Below are positions 34,903-43,054 of a stretch of DNA of 64,000 bases, one piece after another. Within the stretch, counting starts at the first letter, position 1. Each line of letters opens with the position of its first letter. The notes beneath the pieces are model-generated. The model was not told where the DNA came from. It was given only the letters and a program-made list of their open reading frames with translations, and searched no databases. The stretch is from Candidatus Sulfuritelmatomonas gaucii (GTDB taxonomy: Bacteria > Acidobacteriota > Terriglobia > Terriglobales > Acidobacteriaceae). The position numbers and the translations under genes are program-made. Location: assembly GCA_900290245.1 (NCBI GenBank), contig OKRB01000013.1, forward strand, positions 45,090 to 109,089. The letters run 5' to 3'.

Positions 34903-35772
34903 ATGAGCACGGCAGGGCTGACGGTGCTGGCGGCCGGAGTGATTGCCCGGCGCTCCAACCATTCGTCCGGATCGATTACCGAGCGGGCGGTCGCACTGGG
35001 ACGCGTCTTTGTGGCGGCCCCGCTGGCGACCTTCGGGGCGCTCCACCTGGCCTCGGCAAGGGGGCTCATGGAGATGGTTCCCGGGTATATGCCATGGCAC
35101 TTGTTTTGGGTCTACCTGGTCGGGTTCGCGCTCATTGCAACTGCGCTCAGCCTCATCTTCGACCGCGTGGTGCTCTGGTCGGGTTTGCTGGCTGGCGGCA
35201 TGTTCCTGGCTTTCGTCGCCATGATGGACCTTCCAGGCGTCATCACTGGTCAGCACGATCGCTTTGCCTTTGCGCTGCTTGCGCGAGAGACCACATTCGG
35301 TTGCGCTCTACTGGCCCTGGCCGGCAGCGTCGCCCCTCGCGGCGCACTCTGGACGCGGCTGGTTACGCCATGCCGAATCATTTTCGCTATTGTGGCGCTC
35401 TTCTACGGCGTCGAGCATTTTCTTCACCCCGAGTTCCTGCCCGGCGTGCCCCTTGAGAAGTTGACGCCGCCCTGGGTTCCTGTGCCGCGCGTATGGGGAT
35501 ACGCGGTCGGTGCGGTGCTGCTGGTGAGTGGCGCGTTGCTTCTGCTAAACCGCAGGGCGCGCGACGCGGCGGCATGGCTCGGCATCGTGTTGGCGGCCAC
35601 GGTAGCTATTATCTACGTGCCAATGTTGGGGCCGGCTCACGGCACTGCTGAGGTTGTCGAGGTAATCGACTACATCGGAGACACGCTGCTCTACGCCGGA
35701 ACGGCCCTCATTATTGCCGAGGCGTTGAGCCGGAGACAAAGCGAAGATCGTGTTTCCGTTTCCAAGAGCTAA
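34903..35772 (+). CDS. Multi-pass membrane protein, DoxX-like
   Basis: About 289 residues are encoded from ATG 34903. The open frame reaches 34720, with ATG 34792 and several TTG codons as alternative starts, so the N-terminus is uncertain. Seven to eight hydrophobic helices are visible. The second half, with LFYGVEHFLHPEFLPGVPLEKL and ending in DYIGDTLLYAGTALIIAEAL, resembles DoxX/DUF-type small membrane proteins, possibly a tandem duplication of a four-helix unit. Function is unknown. It is divergent from accD, and the shared gap of about 200 nt may hold both promoters. Confidence 0.6.
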   Translation: MSTAGLTVLAAGVIARRSNHSSGSITERAVALGRVFVAAPLATFGALHLASARGLMEMVPGYMPWHLFWVYLVGFALIATALSLIFDRVVLWSGLLAGGMFLAFVAMMDLPGVITGQHDRFAFALLARETTFGCALLALAGSVAPRGALWTRLVTPCRIIFAIVALFYGVEHFLHPEFLPGVPLEKLTPPWVPVPRVWGYAVGAVLLVSGALLLLNRRARDAAAWLGIVLAATVAIIYVPMLGPAHGTAEVVEVIDYIGDTLLYAGTALIIAEALSRRQSEDRVSVSKS

Positions 35773-35817
35773 GTGCTTTAGGAGCAATCGGGGCCGGTGT
35801 GCTCCGGTCAGCGTCCA

Positions 35818-36201
35818 TCACCTTCCGCCGCCGCGCAGGTAGGCGTCATTGCCGTCGATCCAGTCCTGGCGCGGAGGATTGAAGATGTCGAGCGCAACCG
35901 AATCCTCCAAAGCGACGACCTCGTGCGGCACGTGCGGCGGAATGCACAGGATCTCTCCCGCCCGGACGGTCACGGGCTTCCCGTCGATGCGGAACTCGAG
36001 CGCGCCTTCAACCACGTGACTGATCTGCTCGTGAAAGTGGTGGTGCATGGGCACCAGCGCACCCTTCCTGAGCACGATACGGGCCAGCATCATATTGGTC
36101 CCTACGATGTATTGCCGCGCGGTGAGCGGGTTCATTTGTTCAGGCTTGATGTCTACCCAGCGATGGTGTCTGCTTGCGCTTAATGGTTTTTCCTGCGGCA
36201 T
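35818..36201 (-). CDS. Cupin domain protein
   Basis: The protein has 127 residues forming one cupin barrel. The metal-binding motif 1 is MHHHFHEQISHVVEGALEF and motif 2 is LCIPPHVPHEVVALED, with the expected His and Glu ligands. The start MPQEKPLSASRHHRWVDI is short. Small cupins of this kind act as isomerases, dioxygenases or sugar-binding sensors; the substrate cannot be told. It is convergent with the membrane protein gene and divergent from the TylF-like gene. Confidence 0.8.
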   Translation of the reverse strand: MPQEKPLSASRHHRWVDIKPEQMNPLTARQYIVGTNMMLARIVLRKGALVPMHHHFHEQISHVVEGALEFRIDGKPVTVRAGEILCIPPHVPHEVVALEDSVALDIFNPPRQDWIDGNDAYLRGGGR

Positions 36202-36388
36202 TTCAGCTCCAGATGGCGACGACGGATGGCAGCGCCTTACGGCCCGAGGAACGCTGCGAGCGCTCGATTTTGCGCGCCGATCAACCGCGGCACGCCTGTT
36301 CTATGCTAGTCACCATGGTACAAAATCGAACGGTGCGGATGGCGCAAGCGGATCGCGCGACAAGTAACTGCGCCGCGAAGGACAGACG

Positions 36389-37168
36389 GTGAGCATCGGG
36401 AATTTTCTTGTCCGTGCTGCAAAGGCGCCGCTCGGTGTGTTTCGGCGACGCGACGACCGAAGGGGCGAGAGCAAGCACTGGAGCCATGAGCGGTCGCCGG
36501 AGATTTTGCACAGCCGGCTGATGCCGGCGGCGACGTATTCGCCGTGGTTAGCGGATGCGGGATTCACCGCGGCGTATCAAAGGATCAAAAAATTCACTTT
36601 GGTAGACATCTATCGCTGCTACGAACTTTGGGAGCTGGCGAAGCAATCGGTACGCGTGGATGGGGCGATCGTCGAGGTAGGTGTGTGGCGCGGCGGTACG
36701 GGATGCCTGCTGGCGTTGGCGGCTCCGGAAAAGAGGGTGTACCTGGCGGACACGTTTGCGGGGGTGGTGAACGCGAGCGCGCACGATACGCGGTACGCGG
36801 GCAGAGAGCACGCCGACACTTCAGAGGATCTCGTCCAGGGGTTGCTGGATTCAGCGGGGTTGAAAAACGCCCGGTTGCTGAAGGGCAGGTTTCCCGACGA
36901 AACGGCGGCGATGGTGGAAGGGCGCGTGGCGCTTCTGCACGTGGATGTGGACGTATATGAGTCGGCGAGAGCCACGGTGGAGTGGGCGATGCCGCGGCTG
37001 TTGCCTGGAGCAGCTATAGTCTTCGACGATTACGGATTCTATGGATGCGAAGGCGTCACGCGGCTGGTGAATGAGTTGCGCGGGCAGTTGCCAGGATTTT
37101 GGTTCTTGTACAACCTCAACGGTCATGCGGTGCTAATGAGGACGGCGGGCACGCATCCAGAAACATAA
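36389..37168 (+). CDS. TylF/MycF-like O-methyltransferase
   Basis: The protein has 259 residues from GTG 36389. The SAM-binding motif is AIVEVGVWRGGTGCLLALA. Downstream are VYLADTFAGV, LLHVDVDVYESARATVEW and IVFDDYGFYGCEGV, with acidic residues placed like the metal ligands of the macrocin O-methyltransferase (TylF) family. In other bacteria such enzymes methylate sugar hydroxyls of surface glycans or natural products. No glycan or antibiotic cluster surrounds it here, so the acceptor is unknown. Confidence 0.82.
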   Translation: MSIGNFLVRAAKAPLGVFRRRDDRRGESKHWSHERSPEILHSRLMPAATYSPWLADAGFTAAYQRIKKFTLVDIYRCYELWELAKQSVRVDGAIVEVGVWRGGTGCLLALAAPEKRVYLADTFAGVVNASAHDTRYAGREHADTSEDLVQGLLDSAGLKNARLLKGRFPDETAAMVEGRVALLHVDVDVYESARATVEWAMPRLLPGAAIVFDDYGFYGCEGVTRLVNELRGQLPGFWFLYNLNGHAVLMRTAGTHPET

Positions 37169-37175
37169 GCTGGCA

Positions 37176-37733
37176 TCAGTACTCGATACCTTTTTGAGCG
37201 AGGATGCCTCTCTGGTAGGCGTGTTTTACTTCGCGCATCTCGGTCACAGTGTCGGCGAGCTCGACAAGCAGAGGATGGGCGTTGCGCCCCGTCAGAATTA
37301 CATGCACCATCTCCGGCTTGCTGCGCAGCGTCTCGGCAACGACTGCGGGATCCAGCATCTTGTAACTGATGGCGTAGTTGATCTCGTCGAGTACGACCAT
37401 GTCCCACTCGCCGGAGTTGATGGCTTCACGCGCTTCGTCCCACGCCGACTGTACCAGGCGAAGGTCTTCTGGATCGGCCTCGGCGCCGCCAACCTTCACG
37501 AAACCGCGCCCCATCTGCTTGATCACAAAATTGCCAGCGAAGTTCCCGCCCAAGGCCTCGACCGCATCAAGCTCGCCATAGTGCCATGATCCCTTGATGA
37601 ATTGCAGCATGAGCACCTTCATGCCGCAACCGACTGCGCGCAGCGCGGTACCCATAGCTGCCGTTGTCTTTCCCTTGCCAGGGCCGGTGTTGATAAGGAT
37701 GAGGCCTCGCCGGGAGGGAGTCTCGCTTTTCAT
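37176..37733 (-). CDS. cobO: Corrinoid adenosyltransferase
   Basis: The protein has 185 residues from ATG 37733 (MKSETPSRRGLILINTG), which begins 5 nt after the rlmH stop; an ATG at 37781 inside rlmH would add 16 residues. The P-loop GPGKGKTTAAMGTALRA and motifs VLMLQFIKGSWHYGE, VVLDEINYAI and VHVILTGRNAH are typical of CobO/BtuR. It transfers the adenosyl group of ATP to cob(I)alamin or cob(I)yrinate a,c-diamide. No other cobalamin genes are in view, so corrinoid salvage is likely. Confidence 0.93.
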   Translation of the reverse strand: MKSETPSRRGLILINTGPGKGKTTAAMGTALRAVGCGMKVLMLQFIKGSWHYGELDAVEALGGNFAGNFVIKQMGRGFVKVGGAEADPEDLRLVQSAWDEAREAINSGEWDMVVLDEINYAISYKMLDPAVVAETLRSKPEMVHVILTGRNAHPLLVELADTVTEMREVKHAYQRGILAQKGIEY

Positions 37734-37738
37734 CGTGC

Positions 37739-38197
37739 TCAATGTCCCTTGTGGTACGGGTGACCCGTCAGAATTGTACATGCGCGATAGATCTGCTCAG
37801 CCATCACCAGGCGGGCCAGTTGATGCGCCAGGGTCATCGGCCCAAGCGAGAGCAGGCCGTGATGGCCCTTCCACTCGGCTCGCACTGGTTCAGACCATCC
37901 ATCCGCAGGGCCAATGGCAAAAATGACGTGTCGCGCACCCTCGGCCCGCCTAGATCCGAGCCACACCGCCAGCTCCTCTGAAGTCATCCGTCGGCCGGTT
38001 GCGTCGAGGAGCAGAACCTGCGGGTCGGTGCGGCCTCGTTGCCCCGCAAGCCAATCAAAGAGCCCGCGTTCTTCGCGAAACGCCTGGGTATCGCATCGCG
38101 CAACTCCTGCAGATCGTTTCAGATAGTCGCAAACCAAGGCCTCGAAAGGGTCCTTCGATCGGGCGCGTCCACCGATGTTGACCAGCGTGATCTGCAT
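37739..38197 (-). CDS. rlmH: 23S rRNA (pseudouridine-1915-N3)-methyltransferase
   Basis: The protein has 152 residues from ATG 38197 (MQITLVNIGG), against 155 in E. coli RlmH. A TTG at 38215 is an alternative start. The SPOUT fold is shown by VLLLDATGRRMTSEELA, VIFAIGPADGW and LSLGPMTLAHQLARLVMAEQIYRA, and by the C-terminal GHPYHKGH. It methylates Psi1915 of helix 69 on assembled ribosomes. There is no clear ribosome binding site. It is the first gene of a pair with cobO. Confidence 0.95.
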   Translation of the reverse strand: MQITLVNIGGRARSKDPFEALVCDYLKRSAGVARCDTQAFREERGLFDWLAGQRGRTDPQVLLLDATGRRMTSEELAVWLGSRRAEGARHVIFAIGPADGWSEPVRAEWKGHHGLLSLGPMTLAHQLARLVMAEQIYRACTILTGHPYHKGH

Positions 38198-38734
38198 GGG
38201 AGGAGAATACCGCAAAGCAAAGACGGCTAACGAACCATACTTTATATGCTCAAATCTCCAAAAATCTGGGGCTTTCGGTCAAAACTTTGGATTTCTGGAA
38301 GCGGAATCCGGTCGAATTCTACAACTTTTCATATTGCGGGATTCGTAAACGGTTAACACGCTGTAAATAAATCCTTTGTTTTCCTCATATCACGAATCGA
38401 GAAGAGGTAACCGGGAATGGCACCTGTCGTGCATTGAAATACAACGGAAATCTTCCCCCGTTCTGCGCACCAGTCCGACACGTAGTGACCTTTGCAGACA
38501 TAGCGTTAGCGTAGATTTCCGCGGTTTTGGGCATAGCGAACTTCCTCATTTCTCAATAGGAATGGGGCTTCCCGGTTCAAAGAGCAAGTGCAAGAGGTCC
38601 AAGCCAGGTCAACAAAGGCGAACGTCAGCGGTGGTTTCGATCATCGGCCTTCGCATTTCGTTGCCTGCTTAGTTCAAGACGCTGGGGTTTCGGCGATTCT
38701 TACGCAAATGCCAAGTCCTGTAGGAGGGACGCAA
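38198..38734. other. Long leader of receptor gene 1
   Basis: About 540 nt lie between divergent rlmH and the first TonB-dependent receptor. The first half is AT-rich for this genome (ACTTTATATGC, TGTAAATAAATCC) and probably holds promoters for both directions. CTTTGTTTTC at about 38373 resembles tracts in the leaders of receptors 2 and 3. A plus-strand ORF (38376-38672) has no family features and is not called. Confidence 0.4.
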
Positions 38735-41700
38735 ATGAAGAACCTGGTGAAGATCACTTGCTGCATGTTGGCGATGTTGGCTTTCAGTTTTGTGGCAGTC
38801 AGCCATGCGCAGGATGTTTCGGGCATGACGGGTGTGGTAACTGATTCGTCCGGCGCGGCCATTCCCGCCGTCGCGGTCGTTCTCACCAACACTTCAACCG
38901 GTGCAAAGTATTCGCAGGAAACCAACTCCATCGGCTCCTACCGCTTCGCCCAGATTCCTCCCGGCCAGACCTATTCCGCCCGCTTCACGGCCAAAGGATT
39001 TGCAACCGTCACCGTAAGCAACATCCCTTTGCTTGTAAACCAGGTGCGTACGCAGAACGCAACCTTGAGCGTCGGCGCGCAGGTGTCCACCGTGGAAGTC
39101 ACCGCCTCAAACGCAGAAGTGACCATCGACACCTCTGACGCCCTCGTCGGCAATGATCTTGACCCAGCGGCGCTCAACAACCTTCCCGTACAGCAGAGAA
39201 ACAATCCCCTCGCCCTCTTCATCATGCAACCAGGCGTAACCGACTCCGGTTCGGTCACTGGCGCCCGGTCCGATCAGAATGACGTCACGCTGGACGGGCT
39301 GGACGTGAATGACTTCGCTACAGGCGGAGCCACACAGCAAAACAAGGGCGCTGGAGTCTTTCAGGGATTTGGTACCGGCGGTGGAATCACGATTGTTGGG
39401 AATGCCCCCGTGGATTCAGTGGAAGAGTTCCAGGGCGGTGTTTCCGGTAACGAAGCAGCCACCGGCCCCGCCGCGGGCGGGCAGTTTGCAATGGTCACCA
39501 AGAGCGGCACCAATCACTTTCATGGCGACCTCAACGAATATCACCGTGATACGTCGCTGACCGCCAACGACTGGTTCAGCAACGATGCCAGCCCCATCGT
39601 CCCTCGCCAACACCTGATCCATAACCAGTTCGGCGGCAGCATCGGCGGACCGATCCTGCGCAACAGGGCATTCTTCTTCTTCGACTTCAACGACTCCAAA
39701 ATCGTCGCCGGCTCGGTGGTGAACAGAACCGTCCCCAGCGCCGCCCTTCGCGCCGGGAGCATCACCTACGACAACACGTCCGGAGGAACCACCACGCTGA
39801 CTGCAGCGCAGGTGGCCAAATATGACCCCGCAGGCATCGGCGTCGACCAAAACTGGTTGACCTTCATCGATAAGCGTTTTCCAACTCCGAACCAGACCGC
39901 CGGCGGCGACAAGCTGAACTCGCTCGGATTCACATTCAACGCACCCGACAACAACGACGAGACAGATTACGTATCCAGGATCGATTACCGCTTGAACGCC
40001 AGTATGAACCTCTGGGGACGCTTCAGCATCACCCGCGATCAAGCGGTGAATCAGCCCAACGAATTCCCCGGCGACCCGGTTACCTCTCCGCAAACTGATC
40101 GCTCCTATGCTTTTGTGATCGGCCACACCTGGGTAATCGGCCAGAACAAGACCAACCGCGTCTTCCTCGGCGAGGTGGTGCAAAAGGTCGCCAATCCGAT
40201 TAGCTATAACCCCACCGGCAGTACCGCTTATACCTTCGGTGACGGCGCTGATCAGTCATTAACCTCGAATCCATACATCTGGCCAGGCGCGACAGCACGC
40301 CGCGTCCCCAATGAACAGCTCGGGGACGATTTCTCCATGACCTCGGGCAGGCACACATGGCAGTTCGGCGGGCTTATCAAAGACATTCTGGCCCACGACA
40401 CCACGGTCGGGGACTACAACGTCACCGAGATCGGTTTAGGCGGCCAGACCTTCTCCCTGTGCGGCCCCGCCGCGGGCGCATGCGGCGCCGGCAACCCCAG
40501 CCTTCGTCCCTCTGACCTCGACCTGTCGCATAAATTCACTTGGGACGAACCCTTTGCATTCCTTCTGGGCCGCATCGGTAGCGTCTCAAGCGACTACAAC
40601 TACAACGCACAGGGCCAGGCGCTGAAGCAACTCACCGGCGACCAGCGCTTCTACCGCAACTACCAGACCCAGTTCTATGCTCAGGACACCTGGAAGGCGC
40701 TGCCCGGCCTGAGTATCACTTATGGTGTCACCTACCAATGGTTTTCAGTCCCCTACGAGATCCACGGCCTGGAGAGCACCGAGCCATACAGCTTCAACGA
40801 ATATTTCGGTGCGCGCGTGCAGCAGAGTAATGGGGCCCAATCGGGAACGGGGTCCCTGCCCTTGATTCCCTATGTGCTTGGCGGAAAAGGCAATGGCTCC
40901 GGCGCCCCGCCGCTGTATGCGCCTCAGTACCGGAACTTCGCACCGCACCTGGGCTTTGCCTGGAACCCGGGATTCGACAAGAAGCTTGTGATCAACGGCG
41001 GCGCAGGCGTCGTCTACGATCGCACCGTGATCGAGGCGATCCAGCACCTGCAGGATGGATATTCGTACCTTTTCCAGCAGACCAAGGGAAACACGTATGG
41101 GACCGCGGGAGATCCGTACGATTCCATCAAGAACGACAAAAGGCTTGACGCGAACAACCAGCTCTCGAACATTACTCTCACGCCGCCCGCCACGCCGACG
41201 CCGCCTTATCAGCCATTTTCTGGCTCCGTCTATTGTGCGGCATATAACTACTCTCCGTGCGGTCTTCAGGATGGGCTGGCCTTCAACGAGACGATCGATC
41301 CCTCTTTGCAGACACCCTACAACCTGGTCTTCAACTTCGGCGTGCAGCGCCAGGTCCCCTGGGACATGATTCTCAAGGTAAATTTTGTCAGCCGTTTGGG
41401 GCGCAAGCTCCTGGCGCAGGAAGACGCCAACCAGGTGCTTGATTTCGCCGATCCAAAGTCGGGCGAGAAGCTGTCTACTGCCTTTGCTTCCATCACTCAG
41501 CAATCGCGGCAGGGTATCGATCCTGGCAAAATGACTGTGCAGCCCTGGTTCGAGAATGTCTTGTCGACGCATTTCCCGGGTTCGTATACCACCAACACGG
41601 CAAATATCGCTGCTGGCATCAGCGGCTACACCTACAACGGCGACTTCGGCGACTTCGTGCAGTCCATTTCCTCCTATGTGCCCGCCAACGTCGGCTCCGC

Positions 41701-42574
41701 CGCGCAGTTTTCTGAAAACTCGTTCCACGACAATGCGGCGTTTTCCAACTACGACGGTCTCCTGGTGACCTTGCAGAAAAACCTCTCGCATGGTCTCAAT
41801 TTCGACTTTAACTACACGTGGTCGCACTCGATCGATAACCTTTCGTTCTTCGCCAACTCCCAGGGCGATACGGGCATTGGCGGCATCGGCCTCGTTTGCG
41901 ACGCCATCCACCCACGCGAGTGCCGTGCGAGCTCCGACTTCGATATCCGCAACAACTTCACTACAGACGCTACCTACCAGTTGCCGTTCGGCAAGGGCAG
42001 GATGTTCGCAAACAGCGGCCCGCTCTGGGTCGACGAGGCCATCGGCGGCTGGGACGTCAGCGGCATCGGTGAATGGCACGGCGGCTATCCGTGGTCGAGC
42101 GCCTCGAACGCCTATGTCGCAAGCTATTCCAACGATGCCCCAGCGATTTTCATTGGCACCGATCGCGCGGCAATCCAAACCCATTTGACCAAGAACCCCA
42201 CCTGGCTGGGAAGCGGAGTGAGCGATTTCGCCGACGCAAATAAGGCCTCCGCTCAATTTGAGGGCCCTGTCGGATTCCAGATCGGCCCCCGCAACAGCTT
42301 CCGCGGCCCGGGATTCTTCAACGCTGATTTTGGACTGGCCAAGAACTTCCCGGTATATAAGGAAGCGGTTAACCTGAAGTTCCGTGCAGACGCCTTCAAT
42401 GCGTTGAACCACCCGAACTTCGAAAACCCCGCGGAGAACGTCTTCAACGGCTATGACAACCTGGACTACCAGTCGGGATCAGGCTTCGGCCAGATCAGCT
42501 TCCCAGTGGTGCCATCCGGCAACGAGAACAACGGCGCCCGCGTGCTGCAGCTTTCGCTTCGGCTGGAGTTCTAA
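38735..42574 (+). CDS. TonB-dependent receptor 1 (Oar-like, carboxypeptidase-regulatory domain)
   Basis: The protein has 1279 residues from ATG 38735, with AGGAGG 7 nt upstream; the open frame extends 49 codons further. A signal peptide (MKNLVKITCCMLAMLAFSF, cut after SHAQ) leads to a carboxypeptidase-regulatory-like beta domain (SGMTGVVTDSSGAAIPAV; about 27-115), a plug (QNDVTLDGLDVNDFA, GGQFAMVTKSGTNHFHGD) and a large barrel ending in LQLSLRLEF, whose last Phe suits outer-membrane assembly. The family is expanded in Acidobacteria and lacks SusD partners; none is present here. The substrate is unknown, possibly oligosaccharides or peptides. Confidence 0.93.
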   Translation: MKNLVKITCCMLAMLAFSFVAVSHAQDVSGMTGVVTDSSGAAIPAVAVVLTNTSTGAKYSQETNSIGSYRFAQIPPGQTYSARFTAKGFATVTVSNIPLLVNQVRTQNATLSVGAQVSTVEVTASNAEVTIDTSDALVGNDLDPAALNNLPVQQRNNPLALFIMQPGVTDSGSVTGARSDQNDVTLDGLDVNDFATGGATQQNKGAGVFQGFGTGGGITIVGNAPVDSVEEFQGGVSGNEAATGPAAGGQFAMVTKSGTNHFHGDLNEYHRDTSLTANDWFSNDASPIVPRQHLIHNQFGGSIGGPILRNRAFFFFDFNDSKIVAGSVVNRTVPSAALRAGSITYDNTSGGTTTLTAAQVAKYDPAGIGVDQNWLTFIDKRFPTPNQTAGGDKLNSLGFTFNAPDNNDETDYVSRIDYRLNASMNLWGRFSITRDQAVNQPNEFPGDPVTSPQTDRSYAFVIGHTWVIGQNKTNRVFLGEVVQKVANPISYNPTGSTAYTFGDGADQSLTSNPYIWPGATARRVPNEQLGDDFSMTSGRHTWQFGGLIKDILAHDTTVGDYNVTEIGLGGQTFSLCGPAAGACGAGNPSLRPSDLDLSHKFTWDEPFAFLLGRIGSVSSDYNYNAQGQALKQLTGDQRFYRNYQTQFYAQDTWKALPGLSITYGVTYQWFSVPYEIHGLESTEPYSFNEYFGARVQQSNGAQSGTGSLPLIPYVLGGKGNGSGAPPLYAPQYRNFAPHLGFAWNPGFDKKLVINGGAGVVYDRTVIEAIQHLQDGYSYLFQQTKGNTYGTAGDPYDSIKNDKRLDANNQLSNITLTPPATPTPPYQPFSGSVYCAAYNYSPCGLQDGLAFNETIDPSLQTPYNLVFNFGVQRQVPWDMILKVNFVSRLGRKLLAQEDANQVLDFADPKSGEKLSTAFASITQQSRQGIDPGKMTVQPWFENVLSTHFPGSYTTNTANIAAGISGYTYNGDFGDFVQSISSYVPANVGSAAQFSENSFHDNAAFSNYDGLLVTLQKNLSHGLNFDFNYTWSHSIDNLSFFANSQGDTGIGGIGLVCDAIHPRECRASSDFDIRNNFTTDATYQLPFGKGRMFANSGPLWVDEAIGGWDVSGIGEWHGGYPWSSASNAYVASYSNDAPAIFIGTDRAAIQTHLTKNPTWLGSGVSDFADANKASAQFEGPVGFQIGPRNSFRGPGFFNADFGLAKNFPVYKEAVNLKFRADAFNALNHPNFENPAENVFNGYDNLDYQSGSGFGQISFPVVPSGNENNGARVLQLSLRLEF

Positions 42575-42597
42575 GGACCCTCGCATGGGAGGAGCAA

Positions 42598-42625
42598 AAA
42601 AGGGACCGCTTCGGCGGTCCCTTTT
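42598..42625 (+). terminator. Strong intrinsic terminator after receptor 1
   Basis: AAAAGGGACCGC and GCGGTCCCTTTT form a perfect 12-bp stem closed by a TTCG tetraloop, 23 nt after the stop codon. Confidence 0.92.
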
Positions 42626-43054
42626 CGTTTGCCCATCCGGATTGCAAAAGAGAAGAAACGCCAAAAGTCTGGAGATCGCATTCGGTCCAGATTATGCAAC
42701 CTTCTGTGCAGCGCCTACAGAATCTCATAGGGGCGGGTCGGGGTCTAAAAGAACGAGAGAACACAAGCTCTTTGTTTTCAATAAGGATACCGGTCCATTA
42801 CCAACGTACTTAAATGGCAAATGAATTGCACTACGTTTGTACAGATATCCCCGTATTCCAGAGAGGTCGCACCCCGCGTGCACGAATTCGTGTGGGTGAC
42901 GGCGCGGGAATCTGCACGTTGCTAATTGACTTGTTGTTCTTGAACCAACTTGCGGGATCGGACTTGTACTCCCCATCGAGCCTCCGAAAGCGCACGAACC
43001 TGAATCGCGAAGTACTAATTCTGGCGATTCAGAACGGTTTTTGGAGGATTTACG
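42626..43054 (+). other. Leader of receptor gene 2
   Basis: This 430-nt stretch without a gene holds a CTTTGTTTTC tract (42770-42779), a palindrome CACGAATTCGTG (42881-42892) flanked by CACCC and GGGTG arms, and a 25-nt box (42969-42993) shared with the leader of receptor 3. The ribosome binding site TGGAGGA lies about 7 nt before the ATG. Confidence 0.55.
42969..42993 (+). promoter_or_regulatory. Leader box shared with receptor 3 (copy A)
   Basis: The 25 nt from CTCCCCATCGAG to AAAGCGC match 48944-48968 at 23 of 25 positions. The box ends 61 nt before the receptor 2 start codon; copy B ends 64 nt before its start codon. Weaker similarity continues about 10 nt upstream (TCGGA). A 5'-UTR control element or transcription-factor site is inferred. 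Confidence 0.6.

Noticed and set aside
38376..38672. 98-codon ORF in the leader of receptor 1
   Set aside because: No ribosome binding site, no recognisable family, and composition like non-coding DNA.
40745..42412. A 555-codon minus-strand ORF opposite receptor 1, and similar ones opposite receptors 2 and 3
   Set aside because: The plus-strand receptors have complete domain order, signal peptides and binding sites. The antisense ORFs result from GC-rich third positions.
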